This document shows positions 7,857 through 16,655 of a DNA stretch of 38,561 nucleotides, in pieces (the first letter of the stretch is position 1; every line of letters begins with the position of its first letter). The notes below the pieces were generated by a model. That model was given only the letters and a program-made list of their open reading frames with translations, was not told the origin of the DNA and ran no database searches. The stretch is from Clostridiales bacterium (lineage in GTDB: Bacteria > Bacillota > Clostridia > Christensenellales > Borkfalkiaceae). The stretch spans positions 1-38,561 of the forward strand of contig SVIM01000017.1 of assembly GCA_015069485.1 (NCBI GenBank), in the 5' to 3' direction. Position numbers and translations under genes: made by a program.

Positions 7857-9218
7857 GTGGCAGGCGTAACTACCTTCATGGCAATGGTTTACATTTTAAT
7901 GGTAAACGCAGGTATGTTCTCTGAAGTATGGGTTGGTCCTTCCTACGGCGCAGCTTATATTGCAACCGCAATCGGCGCAATCGTAGGTACGCTCCTTATG
8001 GCGTTCTTTGCAAAAATGCCTTTGGCGCAAGCTTCCGGTATGGGTATTAACGCATTTATAGTTTATACTCTTTTGTTAAACGGAACGGGCTTAACTTATG
8101 CAAACTGCATGATGTTCACCCTTTTAGACGGCGTAATTTTCCTTGTATTAACCGCAACCGGTTTAAGAAAGAAAATTTTTGAAGCAATCCCCGCAGGCGT
8201 TCGTCACGCAATTCCCGTAGGTATCGGCTTATTTATCGCGTTTATCGGTATGCAAAACGCAGGCATTATCGTAAACGACGATTCTACCTTAGTTAAGTTC
8301 GTATCCTTCAACTTCCTCGGTGGCGCAACCTACGGCGGCATTATTCCCGCTTTCGTTGCTATCGTTGGCGTTATTGCTATTGCTGTTCTTTCTAAAAAAG
8401 AAGTTAAGGGCGCAATCCTTTGGGGTATTTTAGGCTCCGCTGTTTTATACTATGCTATGAGCGGTATCGGTTGCATCTTCCAGGATGAAGCTTGCCTTGC
8501 AGTATTCCAAAACATCAGCTTCTCCAATCCCTTCACTGCATTTGCTGATTGGGGCACTCAATCCGTAGGTAAAGTATTTATCGAAGGTTTTGATTTTAGC
8601 AACTTCTTCACATTAGGCGGTAACGTTGGCTCACTTATCTTAGTTCTTTTAACTACCGCGCTTTCACTCTGCATGATCGATATGTTCGATACTATCGGTA
8701 CCTTATACGGCGCATGCTCTAAGGGTAACCTTTTAGACGAAAACGGAACTCCTATCAATATGGAAAAAATGATGCTTGCAGACTCTATTGCAACCTGTGC
8801 TGGCGCAATTGCAGGTACTTCTACCGTAACTACCTTCGTTGAATCTGCTTCCGGCGTTTCCGCAGGCGGTAAAACCGGTTTAACCTCTTTAGTAACCGGC
8901 GCACTCTTCATCTTAGCAATGTTCTTAAGCCCTATCGCTCAGCTTATTCCTTCTTGCGCAACCGCAACTGCTCTTATTTGGGTAGGCGTTCTTATGATGG
9001 GTTCCGTAGTTAAGATTGATTGGAACGATGCTGCAGAAGCAATCGTTGCTTTCTTATCCTTTATCGTAATGGTACTTGGCTACTCCATCTCCAAGGGTAT
9101 CGGTATCGGCATTATCGCGTACATCTTAATTATGATTTGCACCGGTAAGATTAAAGAAATCACTGTTCCTACTTGGGTAGTTGGCGTATTCTTCGTTGCT
9201 ACTTTCGTTTTAACCTAA
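7857..9218 (+). CDS. NCS2-family purine permease (AzgA/PbuG-like), N-terminus interrupted by UAA
   Basis: This is a 12-14-span proton-coupled importer of hypoxanthine, guanine or adenine. The family signature is clear in AGVTTFMAMVYILMVNAGMF, the FFAKMPLAQASGMGINAF segment, IDMFDTIGTLYGACSKGNLLDENG and GAIAGTSTVTTFVESASGVSAGGKTGLT. The open frame can begin only at a GTG at 7857 (453 residues), but this has no good ribosome binding site and would remove the conserved segment just before it. The natural start is the ATG at 7749, which would give 489 residues if the TAA at 7770 were sense. It may therefore be a recent pseudogene, or an error in the assembly. No purine riboswitch was found upstream. 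A terminator follows, and the gene stands alone. Confidence 0.85.
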   Translation: MAGVTTFMAMVYILMVNAGMFSEVWVGPSYGAAYIATAIGAIVGTLLMAFFAKMPLAQASGMGINAFIVYTLLLNGTGLTYANCMMFTLLDGVIFLVLTATGLRKKIFEAIPAGVRHAIPVGIGLFIAFIGMQNAGIIVNDDSTLVKFVSFNFLGGATYGGIIPAFVAIVGVIAIAVLSKKEVKGAILWGILGSAVLYYAMSGIGCIFQDEACLAVFQNISFSNPFTAFADWGTQSVGKVFIEGFDFSNFFTLGGNVGSLILVLLTTALSLCMIDMFDTIGTLYGACSKGNLLDENGTPINMEKMMLADSIATCAGAIAGTSTVTTFVESASGVSAGGKTGLTSLVTGALFILAMFLSPIAQLIPSCATATALIWVGVLMMGSVVKIDWNDAAEAIVAFLSFIVMVLGYSISKGIGIGIIAYILIMICTGKIKEITVPTWVVGVFFVATFVLT

Positions 9219-9287
9219 TTAAAGAAAAACGGTATTTACTTGCTTATTTTAAAGGTAAGCTAATTTAAAATTAAATATAAAACACGG

Positions 9288-9329
9288 CACACTATATTTC
9301 GCCCAATGCGAAGTATAGTGTGTTTTTTT
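9288..9329 (+). terminator. Terminator of the purine permease
   Basis: A 14-bp stem (9288-9301 with 9309-9322, one G-T pair) has a 7-nt loop and is followed by seven T residues. A textbook intrinsic terminator. Confidence 0.9.
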
Positions 9330-9372
9330 GTTAAGGGGCATAAAAATTTTAAAAAAAATTTAAAAAAAGTAC

Positions 9373-9401
9373 TTGACAAGGACAATACTTCGTGTTACGA
9401 T
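9373..9401 (+). promoter_or_regulatory. Promoter of the PadR-DUF1700-DUF4097 operon
   Basis: TTGACA (9373-9378) and TACGAT (9396-9401) are separated by 17 bp, 23 bp ahead of the PadR start codon. Confidence 0.72.
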
Positions 9402-9423
9402 ATATTGCGTAAGGAGAAGTATT
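9384..9423. promoter_or_regulatory. Widely spaced inverted repeat around the PadR promoter (candidate PadR operator)
   Basis: AATACTTC (9384-9391) and its exact complement GAAGTATT (9416-9423) are 24 bp apart. One lies in the promoter spacer and the other overlaps the region between ribosome binding site and start codon. The arrangement suits autorepression by a dimeric PadR protein, but could also fold as an RNA stem over the start. Confidence 0.45.
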
Positions 9424-9424
9424 T

Positions 9425-9733
9425 ATGGATGTTCAATTAAAACGCGGTATTTTAGACGTATGCGTTTTGTCCGCAATAAAATCGGAAGAATCCTACGGAT
9501 ATAAAATCATAAAAGATTTAAAGCCTTTCGTTGAACTTTCGGAATCAACTTTATACACCATACTAAAAAAGTTAGAAGTTTCAAAAATGTTAACGGTGCG
9601 TCTTATGGAACACTCCGGAAGGCTTCGTAAATATTACAAAATTACGAACGCCGGGCTTAAGCGAATAGAAGAGTTTAAGGAAGAGTGGCGCGAGGTTATG
9701 GATATTTATCAATTCGTATGTAAAGGTGATTAA
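9425..9733 (+). CDS. PadR-family transcriptional regulator
   Basis: The 102-residue protein is a minimal PadR-type winged helix. Family marks are LKRGILDVCVLSAIKSEESYGYKIIKDL at the start, STLYTILKKLEVSKMLTV in the recognition helix region, and GRLRKYYKITNAGLKRIEEFKEEW in the wing and last helix. Its length suits the subfamily-2 type that has a single C-terminal dimerisation helix. AAGGAG precedes the ATG. The stop abuts the next ATG directly, so the DUF1700 protein is co-translated. PadR repressors paired with DUF1700/DUF4097 genes are common in Firmicutes and are thought to respond to envelope perturbation; the ligand here is unknown. Confidence 0.93.
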   Translation: MDVQLKRGILDVCVLSAIKSEESYGYKIIKDLKPFVELSESTLYTILKKLEVSKMLTVRLMEHSGRLRKYYKITNAGLKRIEEFKEEWREVMDIYQFVCKGD

Positions 9734-10342
9734 ATGAATAAAAAAGAATTTTTAGCTACGCTTCGCCGTAGATTAAAAAAATTTCCCAGGCAAGAAGTAG
9801 AAGAAAGAATAAGCTTTTATTCCGAAATAATCGACGATAATATTGAAGAGGGATTATCCGAGGAAGAGGCTGTTTCAAAAATCGGCAGTATTAACGAGAT
9901 AGTAGAAAATATCGAAAGCGAAATTCAACTTACTAAAAGCGATTCTAATAGCGTTAAAGCCAAGCGTAGCTCAGGTAGCGGTTTAGAAGCTTGGAAAATA
10001 GTGCTTTTAATTTTAGGCGCGCCTATTTGGTTTAGCTTACTCGTAGGTATATTAGCCTGCGTATTTTCCGTGTTCGTATCCTTGTGGGCGGTTGCCGTTA
10101 CCTTTTGGGGTATCGCAATAGGCTTTATAGTAGGCGGACCTGTCAGCGTTTTACTCGGTGCAATTTTTATCTTTATTAAAAGCGGTGCAGAAGGTCTTGC
10201 TATGATAGGTGCGGGGCTCGTTTTAACAGGCGTAGCAATAATCTTTATATTCGTTTCAAGGCTGTTCACAAAGCTTTTAATATCGCTAACAAAAAATTTA
10301 TTCGTTGCAATTAAAAAAGCGTTTGCAAAAAAAGGAGAATAA
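9734..10342 (+). CDS. DUF1700 (HAAS domain) membrane protein
   Basis: The N-terminal 60 residues (MNKKEFLATLRRRLKKFPRQEVEERISFYSEIIDDNIEEGLSEEEAVSKIGSINEIV) are the helical HAAS/DUF1700 domain typically found beside PadR regulators. It is followed by a polar linker rich in Ser and Lys. Residues from about 85 to 190 contain three or four hydrophobic segments, and the tail is basic (KKAFAKKGE). The protein therefore presents a cytosolic helical domain anchored in the membrane. No enzymatic motif is visible. It lies between padR and the DUF4097 gene with no gap on one side and 2 bp on the other. Its likely job is to couple the membrane to PadR-dependent regulation, but this is inference from context. 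Confidence 0.88.
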   Translation: MNKKEFLATLRRRLKKFPRQEVEERISFYSEIIDDNIEEGLSEEEAVSKIGSINEIVENIESEIQLTKSDSNSVKAKRSSGSGLEAWKIVLLILGAPIWFSLLVGILACVFSVFVSLWAVAVTFWGIAIGFIVGGPVSVLLGAIFIFIKSGAEGLAMIGAGLVLTGVAIIFIFVSRLFTKLLISLTKNLFVAIKKAFAKKGE

Positions 10343-10344
10343 TT

Positions 10345-11298
10345 ATGAAAACGATTACTAAAATTTTACTTATCGTTGCGTCCGTGCTTATAGTTGGCGG
10401 GGCTATATTCTTTGGCGTAGCAGTCGCAATGGAAGGCGGAATACCTACCGTTGAATATAAAACCGAAACCTATAGCGAATTAGAAGCCTTTACCGATATT
10501 ACCGTCGAAGCGACCACCGCAAATATAAAGGTCGTAAAATCTACCGACCAAACGGCAAAGGTCGTGTGCTTCGAAACGGAAAAAGAACACCATATCGTTT
10601 CAGTTAGCGAAGGCGAGTTAAGCATAAAGGTGCAAGACGATAGAAAGTGGTACGACTATATAGGCATTTTCGGTAAAACCGCCGAAATTACCGTGTATTT
10701 ACCTAACGACGATTACGGCGCTATCAATATTGAAAGCTCAACAGGTGATATAACTATAAATAAAAATTTCACCTTTTCAAATATCCAAATAAACGGTAGC
10801 ACGGGCGACGTCGATTGCTACGCTTCCGCGATAAACGATATAAAAATAAGCGTTTCTACGGGAGATATAGAGGTAAGCGGAGTATCGGCTAATAATCTCG
10901 ACCTCAAGGTATCGACGGGAGAAATTGAAGTGTCTAACGCAACGGTGGCAAACGCCGTAACCGTTAAGTTTTCAACTGACGATACGGAGCTTAATAACCT
11001 TACTGCAACGAACTTAACCGTAAACGGCGGAACGGGCGACGTTGAGCTTAATAGCGTAGTATTAATGGGAAAAATGTCCGTAACCGTATCGACGGGCGAC
11101 GTAACCTTTAGCCGAATCGACGCGAGCGAAATTAAGATTGACGCTTCAACAGGAAATATTAGTGGAAGTATTCTCACTTCAAAAATCTTTATCGCTGAAA
11201 CGGACACGGGTTCAAAACGAGTGCCTAACACCACCGAAGGCGGTATTTGCGAAATAAAAACCTCAACGGGCGATATAAATATAAGGCTTGCAGATTAA
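10345..11298 (+). CDS. DUF4097 beta-strand-repeat protein, membrane-anchored
   Basis: The 317-residue protein starts with one membrane anchor (about residues 5-27, ILLIVASVLIVGGAIFFGVAV), and the rest should face outside. From about residue 128 it contains roughly ten repeats of about 20 residues, each with a TG turn: SSTGDI, GSTGDV, VSTGDI, VSTGEI, FSTDDT, GGTGDV, VSTGDV, ASTGNI, TDTGSK and TSTGDI. Such a pattern folds as a right-handed beta helix or solenoid. The family is DUF4097 (adhesin-like, no proven function). One repeat (FSTDDTELNN) has lost the glycine. AAAGGAG precedes the ATG, and a terminator closes the operon 40 bp after the stop. A role as a surface or envelope sensor is inference. 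Confidence 0.88.
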   Translation: MKTITKILLIVASVLIVGGAIFFGVAVAMEGGIPTVEYKTETYSELEAFTDITVEATTANIKVVKSTDQTAKVVCFETEKEHHIVSVSEGELSIKVQDDRKWYDYIGIFGKTAEITVYLPNDDYGAINIESSTGDITINKNFTFSNIQINGSTGDVDCYASAINDIKISVSTGDIEVSGVSANNLDLKVSTGEIEVSNATVANAVTVKFSTDDTELNNLTATNLTVNGGTGDVELNSVVLMGKMSVTVSTGDVTFSRIDASEIKIDASTGNISGSILTSKIFIAETDTGSKRVPNTTEGGICEIKTSTGDINIRLAD

Positions 11299-11336
11299 AG
11301 TAAATTAGCGTTAAGGCTTATTAAAATTTAAGGCGT

Positions 11337-11380
11337 AGCCCGCTATACTTCGTAAAAGCGAAATATAGCGGGCTTTTTAT
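11337..11380 (+). terminator. Terminator of the PadR operon
   Basis: A 16-bp stem (11337-11352 with 11359-11374, one wobble) with a 6-nt loop is followed by TTTTATTTTTT. The stem shares the TATACTTCG element with the permease terminator. Confidence 0.9.
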
Positions 11381-11431
11381 TTTTTAAAAAATTTAGTTGT
11401 CGGTATATCGGCAATTTTTTTATTTTAAGCC

Positions 11432-11460
11432 TTTACATTTGCCGTTAAAAATGATATAAT
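11432..11460 (+). promoter_or_regulatory. Promoter of adeC
   Basis: TTTACA (11432-11437) and TATAAT (11455-11460) are 17 bp apart. The predicted leader is only about 22 nt long, leaving no room for a riboswitch. Confidence 0.78.
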
Positions 11461-11489
11461 ATAGGCATAAAGCAAAAGGAGTATAAATT

Positions 11490-13208
11490 ATGCTTGAAAA
11501 ATATATAAACGCCGCTTCTCAGCGCGAAAAGGCAGACCTCGTTTTAAAAAATGCACAGTTTGTAAACGTTTTTAACGGACAAATAGAATTTGGCGATATC
11601 GCTATCGTAGGCGAAAAAATAGTCGGCGTAGGCAAGTACGAAGGCAAGGAAGAAATCGACGTTAACGGCTTAACCGTTCTTCCCGGCTATATCGACGCTC
11701 ACGTTCATATTGAAAGCTCCCAGCTTTCCCCCGAAGAATTTGCCTCTTTAATCGTACCCAGAGGAACGACTACCATTATCGCCGACCCTCACGAAATCAC
11801 CAACGTTTGCGGTATGGCAGGGGCGGAATATATTGCCAAGGCTTCTAAAAACGTTCCCTTGGACGTAAAGGTACAGCTTCCTTCATGCGTGCCTGCAACC
11901 CCCTTTGAAACTAGCGGCGCAACGCTTTACGGCAAGGATATAGAAGAAAATATTAATAACGACTATATTTTCGGCTTGGGCGAATTTATGAACTTCCCCG
12001 GCGTAATTTATTCTGATGCAGACGTAATTAAAAAGTTAGAAGCAGCGCACGGCGCAAATAAGGTTATCGACGGACACGCTCCTTCCGTTTCGGGCGAAAG
12101 CTTAAACGCATACCTTTGCGGCGGTATAGTAACCGACCACGAGTGTGTAAGCGTTGACGAAATTAACGAAAAAATTGCAAAGGGCGTTTACGTGCATTTA
12201 AGGCACGGCTCTTCAACCAGAAATTTAGTTTCTAACTCAACTGCGGTAAACGCTTCAAATATGCGCCGTTTTATTATGTGTACCGACGATAGACACGCTG
12301 CCGACTTAAAGGAAAAGGGACACCTTGACGACGCTTTGCGTACTGCCGTTGCAGGTGGGCTTAATCCTATTTGGGCGGTAACTATAGCCACGCTAAACGC
12401 CGCTGAATGCTACGGCTTAAGGTTTAGGGGCGCAATCGCACCCTTCTATCTTGCAGATATCGTAGTGGTAGATAACCTTAAAAACTTCAACGCGCAATTC
12501 GTTATTAAAAACGGCAAGCTCGTAGCAAAGCAGGGCAAGCCCTTGTTTGATACGGCTAAAAGATATTTGCCTAACGAAGTATTAAATACCGTGCACGTAA
12601 ACGATTTAAAGGCAGAAGATTTCGTTTTAACCTTAAAGGGTAAAAAGGCAAACGTTATGACGATTTTACCCGGCAACGTAGTAACGGGATGCGAGGTTAT
12701 GGAAATTGAGTCAAAGGACGGCGACGTGCAAATTGAAGGCACCGACGTATTAAAGCTTTCGGTTGTAGAAAGGCATAAATACACAGGCAACATAGGCAAG
12801 GCGCTTTTAAAGGGCTACGGCTTTAAGGGTGGCGCAATGGGCATAACTATCGCTCACGACTCCCATAATATCATACTTTTAGGCGACGATAACGACAGTA
12901 TGGCAAAGGCGGCAAACGCCTTAAAGCAAATTGGCGGCGGTATGGTTATCGTAGATAAAAAGGAGCAAAAAATTTACACCTTAACCTTAGATATCGGCGG
13001 GCTTATGTCTTCGCGTGATGCCGAAAGCTTGCAAAGGGATAGTAAGGCGTTAATAGAGCGCGCATACGGTATGGGCGTTGACAGAAATCAAGAAGCGTTT
13101 ATGTCGCTTGCCTTCCTTTCACTTGCCGTTATTCCCCAAGTTAAAATTTTAGATACGGGGCTTTTCGACGTAACCAAATTTGCCTTTATGGATATTAACG
13201 CAGATTAA
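11490..13208 (+). CDS. adeC: Adenine deaminase
   Basis: AdeC converts adenine to hypoxanthine and ammonia in purine salvage. At 572 residues it has the normal length for this amidohydrolase family. The metal-binding HxH is at H71 and H73 (DAHVHIESSQLSPEEF), followed by PRGTTTIIADPHEITNVCG, the GHAPSVSG motif, and CTDDRHAADL with the catalytic aspartate. The C-terminal domain includes RHKYTGNIGKALLKGYGFKGGAMGITIAHDSHNI, characteristic of AdeC. It has its own promoter and terminator and an AAAAGGAG site. Adenine could come from MtnN, encoded at the right end of the window, or be imported by the NCS2 permease 2.3 kb upstream. Confidence 0.96.
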   Translation: MLEKYINAASQREKADLVLKNAQFVNVFNGQIEFGDIAIVGEKIVGVGKYEGKEEIDVNGLTVLPGYIDAHVHIESSQLSPEEFASLIVPRGTTTIIADPHEITNVCGMAGAEYIAKASKNVPLDVKVQLPSCVPATPFETSGATLYGKDIEENINNDYIFGLGEFMNFPGVIYSDADVIKKLEAAHGANKVIDGHAPSVSGESLNAYLCGGIVTDHECVSVDEINEKIAKGVYVHLRHGSSTRNLVSNSTAVNASNMRRFIMCTDDRHAADLKEKGHLDDALRTAVAGGLNPIWAVTIATLNAAECYGLRFRGAIAPFYLADIVVVDNLKNFNAQFVIKNGKLVAKQGKPLFDTAKRYLPNEVLNTVHVNDLKAEDFVLTLKGKKANVMTILPGNVVTGCEVMEIESKDGDVQIEGTDVLKLSVVERHKYTGNIGKALLKGYGFKGGAMGITIAHDSHNIILLGDDNDSMAKAANALKQIGGGMVIVDKKEQKIYTLTLDIGGLMSSRDAESLQRDSKALIERAYGMGVDRNQEAFMSLAFLSLAVIPQVKILDTGLFDVTKFAFMDINAD

Positions 13209-13230
13209 AAAATAAATAATTTTTACCCTT

Positions 13231-13268
13231 CGTGCGGAGCAAAAATCTTGTTCCGCACGCTTTTTTTT
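13231..13268 (+). terminator. Terminator of adeC
   Basis: CGTGCGGA (13231-13238) pairs with TCCGCACG (13252-13259), followed by C and eight T residues. Confidence 0.88.
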
Positions 13269-13418
13269 AAAATTTTGCAACTTATTTTTAAAAACGGGTT
13301 TTTAACTTGTCTATACGGGTTATTAAATAAATATAATCCTTTAACTAAAAATTTTTACGCCCTTTTGTGTTTTTTTGCAAAAAGTTTAAAAAAAATGCAA
13401 TTAATTTTAAAAAAGCAA

Positions 13419-13447
13419 TTTACAAGACGGCTAAAATATAGTAAAAT
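13419..13447 (+). promoter_or_regulatory. Promoter of secA
   Basis: TTTACA (13419-13424) and TAAAAT (13442-13447) are 17 bp apart. A second TATAAT lies at 13459-13464. The stretch from the adeC terminator to here (13270-13418) is AT-rich and shows nothing else recognisable. Confidence 0.55.
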
Positions 13448-13474
13448 GTTAGTTGGATTATAATAGATTATTAT

Positions 13475-13502
13475 GCGCGAGTGCGCCCACGCACGCATGC
13501 GC
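13475..13502 (+). promoter_or_regulatory. GC-rich leader hairpin upstream of secA
   Basis: In an otherwise AT-rich leader, GTGCG (13481-13485) pairs with CGCAC (13490-13494) around CCCA. Outer GCGC tetranucleotides (13475-13478 and 13499-13502) can also pair. It ends 9 nt before the AGGAG site of secA and has no T-run, so it is not a terminator. A role in translation control or mRNA stability is possible. Confidence 0.4.
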
Positions 13503-13520
13503 TGAATAAAAGGAGCAATA

Positions 13521-16500
13521 ATGGGACTTATTAAGTATATTCTCGGTTCAGACGGAAGAAGGGCTTTAAAAAAGCTTAATAAACAGGCGTTAGAGGTTGA
13601 AAAATTAGAAGATAGATACGCCGCAATGTCTGACGAAGAATTAAAAGGTCAAACGGCTGTTTTAAAAGAACGCCTTGCAAAGGGCGAAACGCTTGACGAT
13701 ATTATGTACGACGCCTTCGCTGCGTTAAGGGAAGCAAGCTGGCGCGTGCTTAAAATGAAGCACTTCCACGTTCAAATTATAGGCGGCATTTGCTTGCACC
13801 AAGGCCGTATTGCCGAAATGCGCACCGGTGAAGGTAAAACCTTAGTTTCCACCCTTCCTGCATATTTAAACGCGCTTACGGGCAAGGGCGTTCATATCGT
13901 AACTGTAAACGATTACCTTGCTAAGCGTGACGCCGAGTGGATGGGTAAAGTTCATAAATTTATGGGCTTAACCGTAGGCGTAGTAGTGCCCGGTATGGAA
14001 GATAAAGATAAGCAAGAAGCATATAAGTGCGATATTATTTACGCTACCAACAACGAGCTTGGCTTCGACTACTTAAGGGATAACCTAAAGTCTAACCTTA
14101 ACGCTATGGTTCAGCGTGAATTAAACTTCTGTATCGTCGACGAAATCGACTCCATTTTAATCGACGAAGCAAGAACCCCCCTTATCATTTCCGGCAGGGG
14201 CGGTCAAAGCTCAAAGCTTTACGAAGACGTTGATAAATTCGTTCGCACCTTATCGGGTGGCTTTGACGACGATAAAAAGGATGCGGAAAATAAAATCCCC
14301 TCCAAAAAGAAAAAGGTTTTATCTGACGCCGACGTCGAAGCAAATAACCGCCTTGCTGAAATTTTAGAAGAAATGGAAAACTGGGACTATATTATCGACA
14401 GAAAGGATAAGTCCGTAACCATAACCGAAAAGGGCGCAGAAAAGGCAGAACGCTTCTTTAACATCAAAAACCTCGGCGATATCGAAAACGCAGATTTAAA
14501 CCACCACATACAGCAGGCGTTAAAAGCGCACGAGCTTTTCCGTCGCGACGAAGAATATCTCGTTTCTAACGACGGCGAAATTTTAATTATCGACGAATTT
14601 ACCGGCCGTCTTATGCACGGCAGAAGATATTCCGACGGCTTGCATCAGGCAATCGAAGCAAAAGAAAAGGTTAAGGTAAGGGAAGAAAATAAAACTCAAG
14701 CAACCGTAACCTTCCAAAACTATTTCCGTCTTTACAAAAAACTTTCTGGTATGACGGGTACTGCTAAAACGGAAGAAGGCGAATTTAGAACCATCTATTC
14801 CTTAGACGTAGTAGAAATTCCCACTAACCGTCCCGTACAGCGCGTGGATTACGCCGATATGATTTATTCTACCGTAGAAGGTAAAAAGAAGGCTATCGTC
14901 AACGAAGTTATTGAACGCCACGCAAACGGTCAGCCTATTCTTATCGGTACGGTAACAGTTGACAAATCGGAAGAAATTTCCCGTCTTTTAAGAAGAAACG
15001 GCATCAAACACAACATCTTAAACGCAAAAAATCACGAGCGTGAAGCAGAAATCGTTGCTCAAGCAGGCCGTTTTGGCGCGGTAACTATCGCAACCAACAT
15101 GGCAGGCCGTGGTACCGACATTTTGCTTGGCGGTAACGCAGATTACCTTGCGAAAAAGCGTATGCGTGAAGAAAATTTCACCCACGAAATGATAGAAATT
15201 GCTATCTCCTACGCCGACAGAGAATTTAACGAAGAAGAAATTAAAGCAAGGGAAAGATACGCAGAGCTTTACGCAATGTATAAAAAAGAAACGGACGAAG
15301 AAAAGGAAAAGGTATTAAAGGCCGGTGGCTTGTGTATATTAGGTACCGAACGCCACGAATCTCGCCGTATCGATAACCAGCTCCGCGGTCGTTCCGGCCG
15401 TCAGGGCGACCCCGGCGTTTCCATCTTCTTTATCTCCCTCGAAGACGATTTAGCAAAACGCTTCGGTGGCGAAAGGATGAAGGCCATTTACGAAACCTTT
15501 AAAATCGACGAAGATCAATGCTTGCAGTCCAAGCTTCTTTCCCGCAGTATCGAAAACGCCCAAAAGGCAATCGAAGGCAGAAACTTCGGCGCGCGTAAGC
15601 ACACCCTTCAGTACGACGAGGTTATGAACGAACAACGTAAAACCATCTACGGCGAAAGAATGAAGGTTTTAAAGGGCGAAGACGTTCACGAGCAGATGCT
15701 CAAATATATCCCCGACTACGTAGAAAAGGTTGTTAACGAAACGGTTAATACCGAAGCTATGCCTGAAAAGTGGGACCACGAAGCGTTAAACGCTGCGCTT
15801 ATTCAAAGGGTATATCCCGACGAATGCACCTTTGAAATAACCCCCGAAATGCTTGAAAAGTGGGATTACGAATACGCTATTCAAAAGATTTCAAAGGAAG
15901 TTAAAAAGTCGTACGAGCAAAAAATCATTAACATTAAGCAAGAAACTCACGGTCAGGTTGACTACCGTCAAATCGAGCGTAACGAGCTTTTGCGTGCAGT
16001 TGACAGAAACTGGGTTGACCATATCGATGCAATGGACCAGTTAAGAAAGGGTATAGGACTTCGCGGTTACGCACAGCAAGACCCTGTTATTGCATATAAA
16101 AACGAAGGCTACGATATGTTTATGGAAATGATCGACCGTATTCAAACCACTACTATTTCCCGTCTTTTAAAGGGTAAAATAGTTCGTATGCCCGCGCAAG
16201 CGCCTAGGGCTCCTCAACAGCCTAACGCGCCTCAAGGTCAACCTCAAGGCTCACCTCAAAACGCACCTCAAGGTCAGCCCCAAAAAATTCAAATAACTCC
16301 TCAAAATATAGAACAGTATAAGCATTTGCTCAAGCCCGAACAGTACGAGCAAGCAATGCGTATCTTTGCCGAAATGGCAAAGCGCCAACAAGAGCAAAAG
16401 GCGCAAAGAGAAGAAGCAAAGGCAGAAGAACAGCCCAAAACCGAGCCCGTAGCCTCTGCTCCCGTAGCAAGCTCCTCTAAAGATGGCGCAAACCTTCTTT

Positions 16501-16655
16501 CCACCAAGCCTTTAACTGACGACCATGTTCCCATGGCTCCCGGTGTTCCCATCCCCAAGGTAAACAACAAAAAGAATATTGGACGTAACGACCCTTGCCC
16601 TTGCGGAAGCGGTAAAAAGTATAAGGATTGTTGCTACTGGAACGACCACCGCTAA
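13521..16655 (+). CDS. secA: Preprotein translocase ATPase SecA
   Basis: SecA drives post-translational export of preproteins through SecYEG. The first nucleotide-binding fold carries the Walker A motif MRTGEGKT at about residues 100-107 and VDEIDSILIDEARTPLIISG near 210; TNMAGRGTDI belongs to the second fold. At 1044 residues it is longer than the usual 830-900. Extra length comes from a charged insert near residues 245-285 (DDDKKDAENKIPSKKKK...) and a C-terminal linker rich in Pro, Gln and Ala (about 890-1010). The protein ends in the zinc-binding SEC-C motif PCPCGSGKKYKDCC. AGGAG precedes the ATG. prfB follows, as in many Firmicutes, but a repeat block separates the two genes here. Confidence 0.97.
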   Translation: MGLIKYILGSDGRRALKKLNKQALEVEKLEDRYAAMSDEELKGQTAVLKERLAKGETLDDIMYDAFAALREASWRVLKMKHFHVQIIGGICLHQGRIAEMRTGEGKTLVSTLPAYLNALTGKGVHIVTVNDYLAKRDAEWMGKVHKFMGLTVGVVVPGMEDKDKQEAYKCDIIYATNNELGFDYLRDNLKSNLNAMVQRELNFCIVDEIDSILIDEARTPLIISGRGGQSSKLYEDVDKFVRTLSGGFDDDKKDAENKIPSKKKKVLSDADVEANNRLAEILEEMENWDYIIDRKDKSVTITEKGAEKAERFFNIKNLGDIENADLNHHIQQALKAHELFRRDEEYLVSNDGEILIIDEFTGRLMHGRRYSDGLHQAIEAKEKVKVREENKTQATVTFQNYFRLYKKLSGMTGTAKTEEGEFRTIYSLDVVEIPTNRPVQRVDYADMIYSTVEGKKKAIVNEVIERHANGQPILIGTVTVDKSEEISRLLRRNGIKHNILNAKNHEREAEIVAQAGRFGAVTIATNMAGRGTDILLGGNADYLAKKRMREENFTHEMIEIAISYADREFNEEEIKARERYAELYAMYKKETDEEKEKVLKAGGLCILGTERHESRRIDNQLRGRSGRQGDPGVSIFFISLEDDLAKRFGGERMKAIYETFKIDEDQCLQSKLLSRSIENAQKAIEGRNFGARKHTLQYDEVMNEQRKTIYGERMKVLKGEDVHEQMLKYIPDYVEKVVNETVNTEAMPEKWDHEALNAALIQRVYPDECTFEITPEMLEKWDYEYAIQKISKEVKKSYEQKIINIKQETHGQVDYRQIERNELLRAVDRNWVDHIDAMDQLRKGIGLRGYAQQDPVIAYKNEGYDMFMEMIDRIQTTTISRLLKGKIVRMPAQAPRAPQQPNAPQGQPQGSPQNAPQGQPQKIQITPQNIEQYKHLLKPEQYEQAMRIFAEMAKRQQEQKAQREEAKAEEQPKTEPVASAPVASSSKDGANLLSTKPLTDDHVPMAPGVPIPKVNNKKNIGRNDPCPCGSGKKYKDCCYWNDHR

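Noticed and set aside
13248..13463. 71-codon frame between adeC and secA
   Set aside because: It starts in the adeC terminator stem, has only low-complexity Lys/Phe/Leu sequence, and overlaps the secA promoter.
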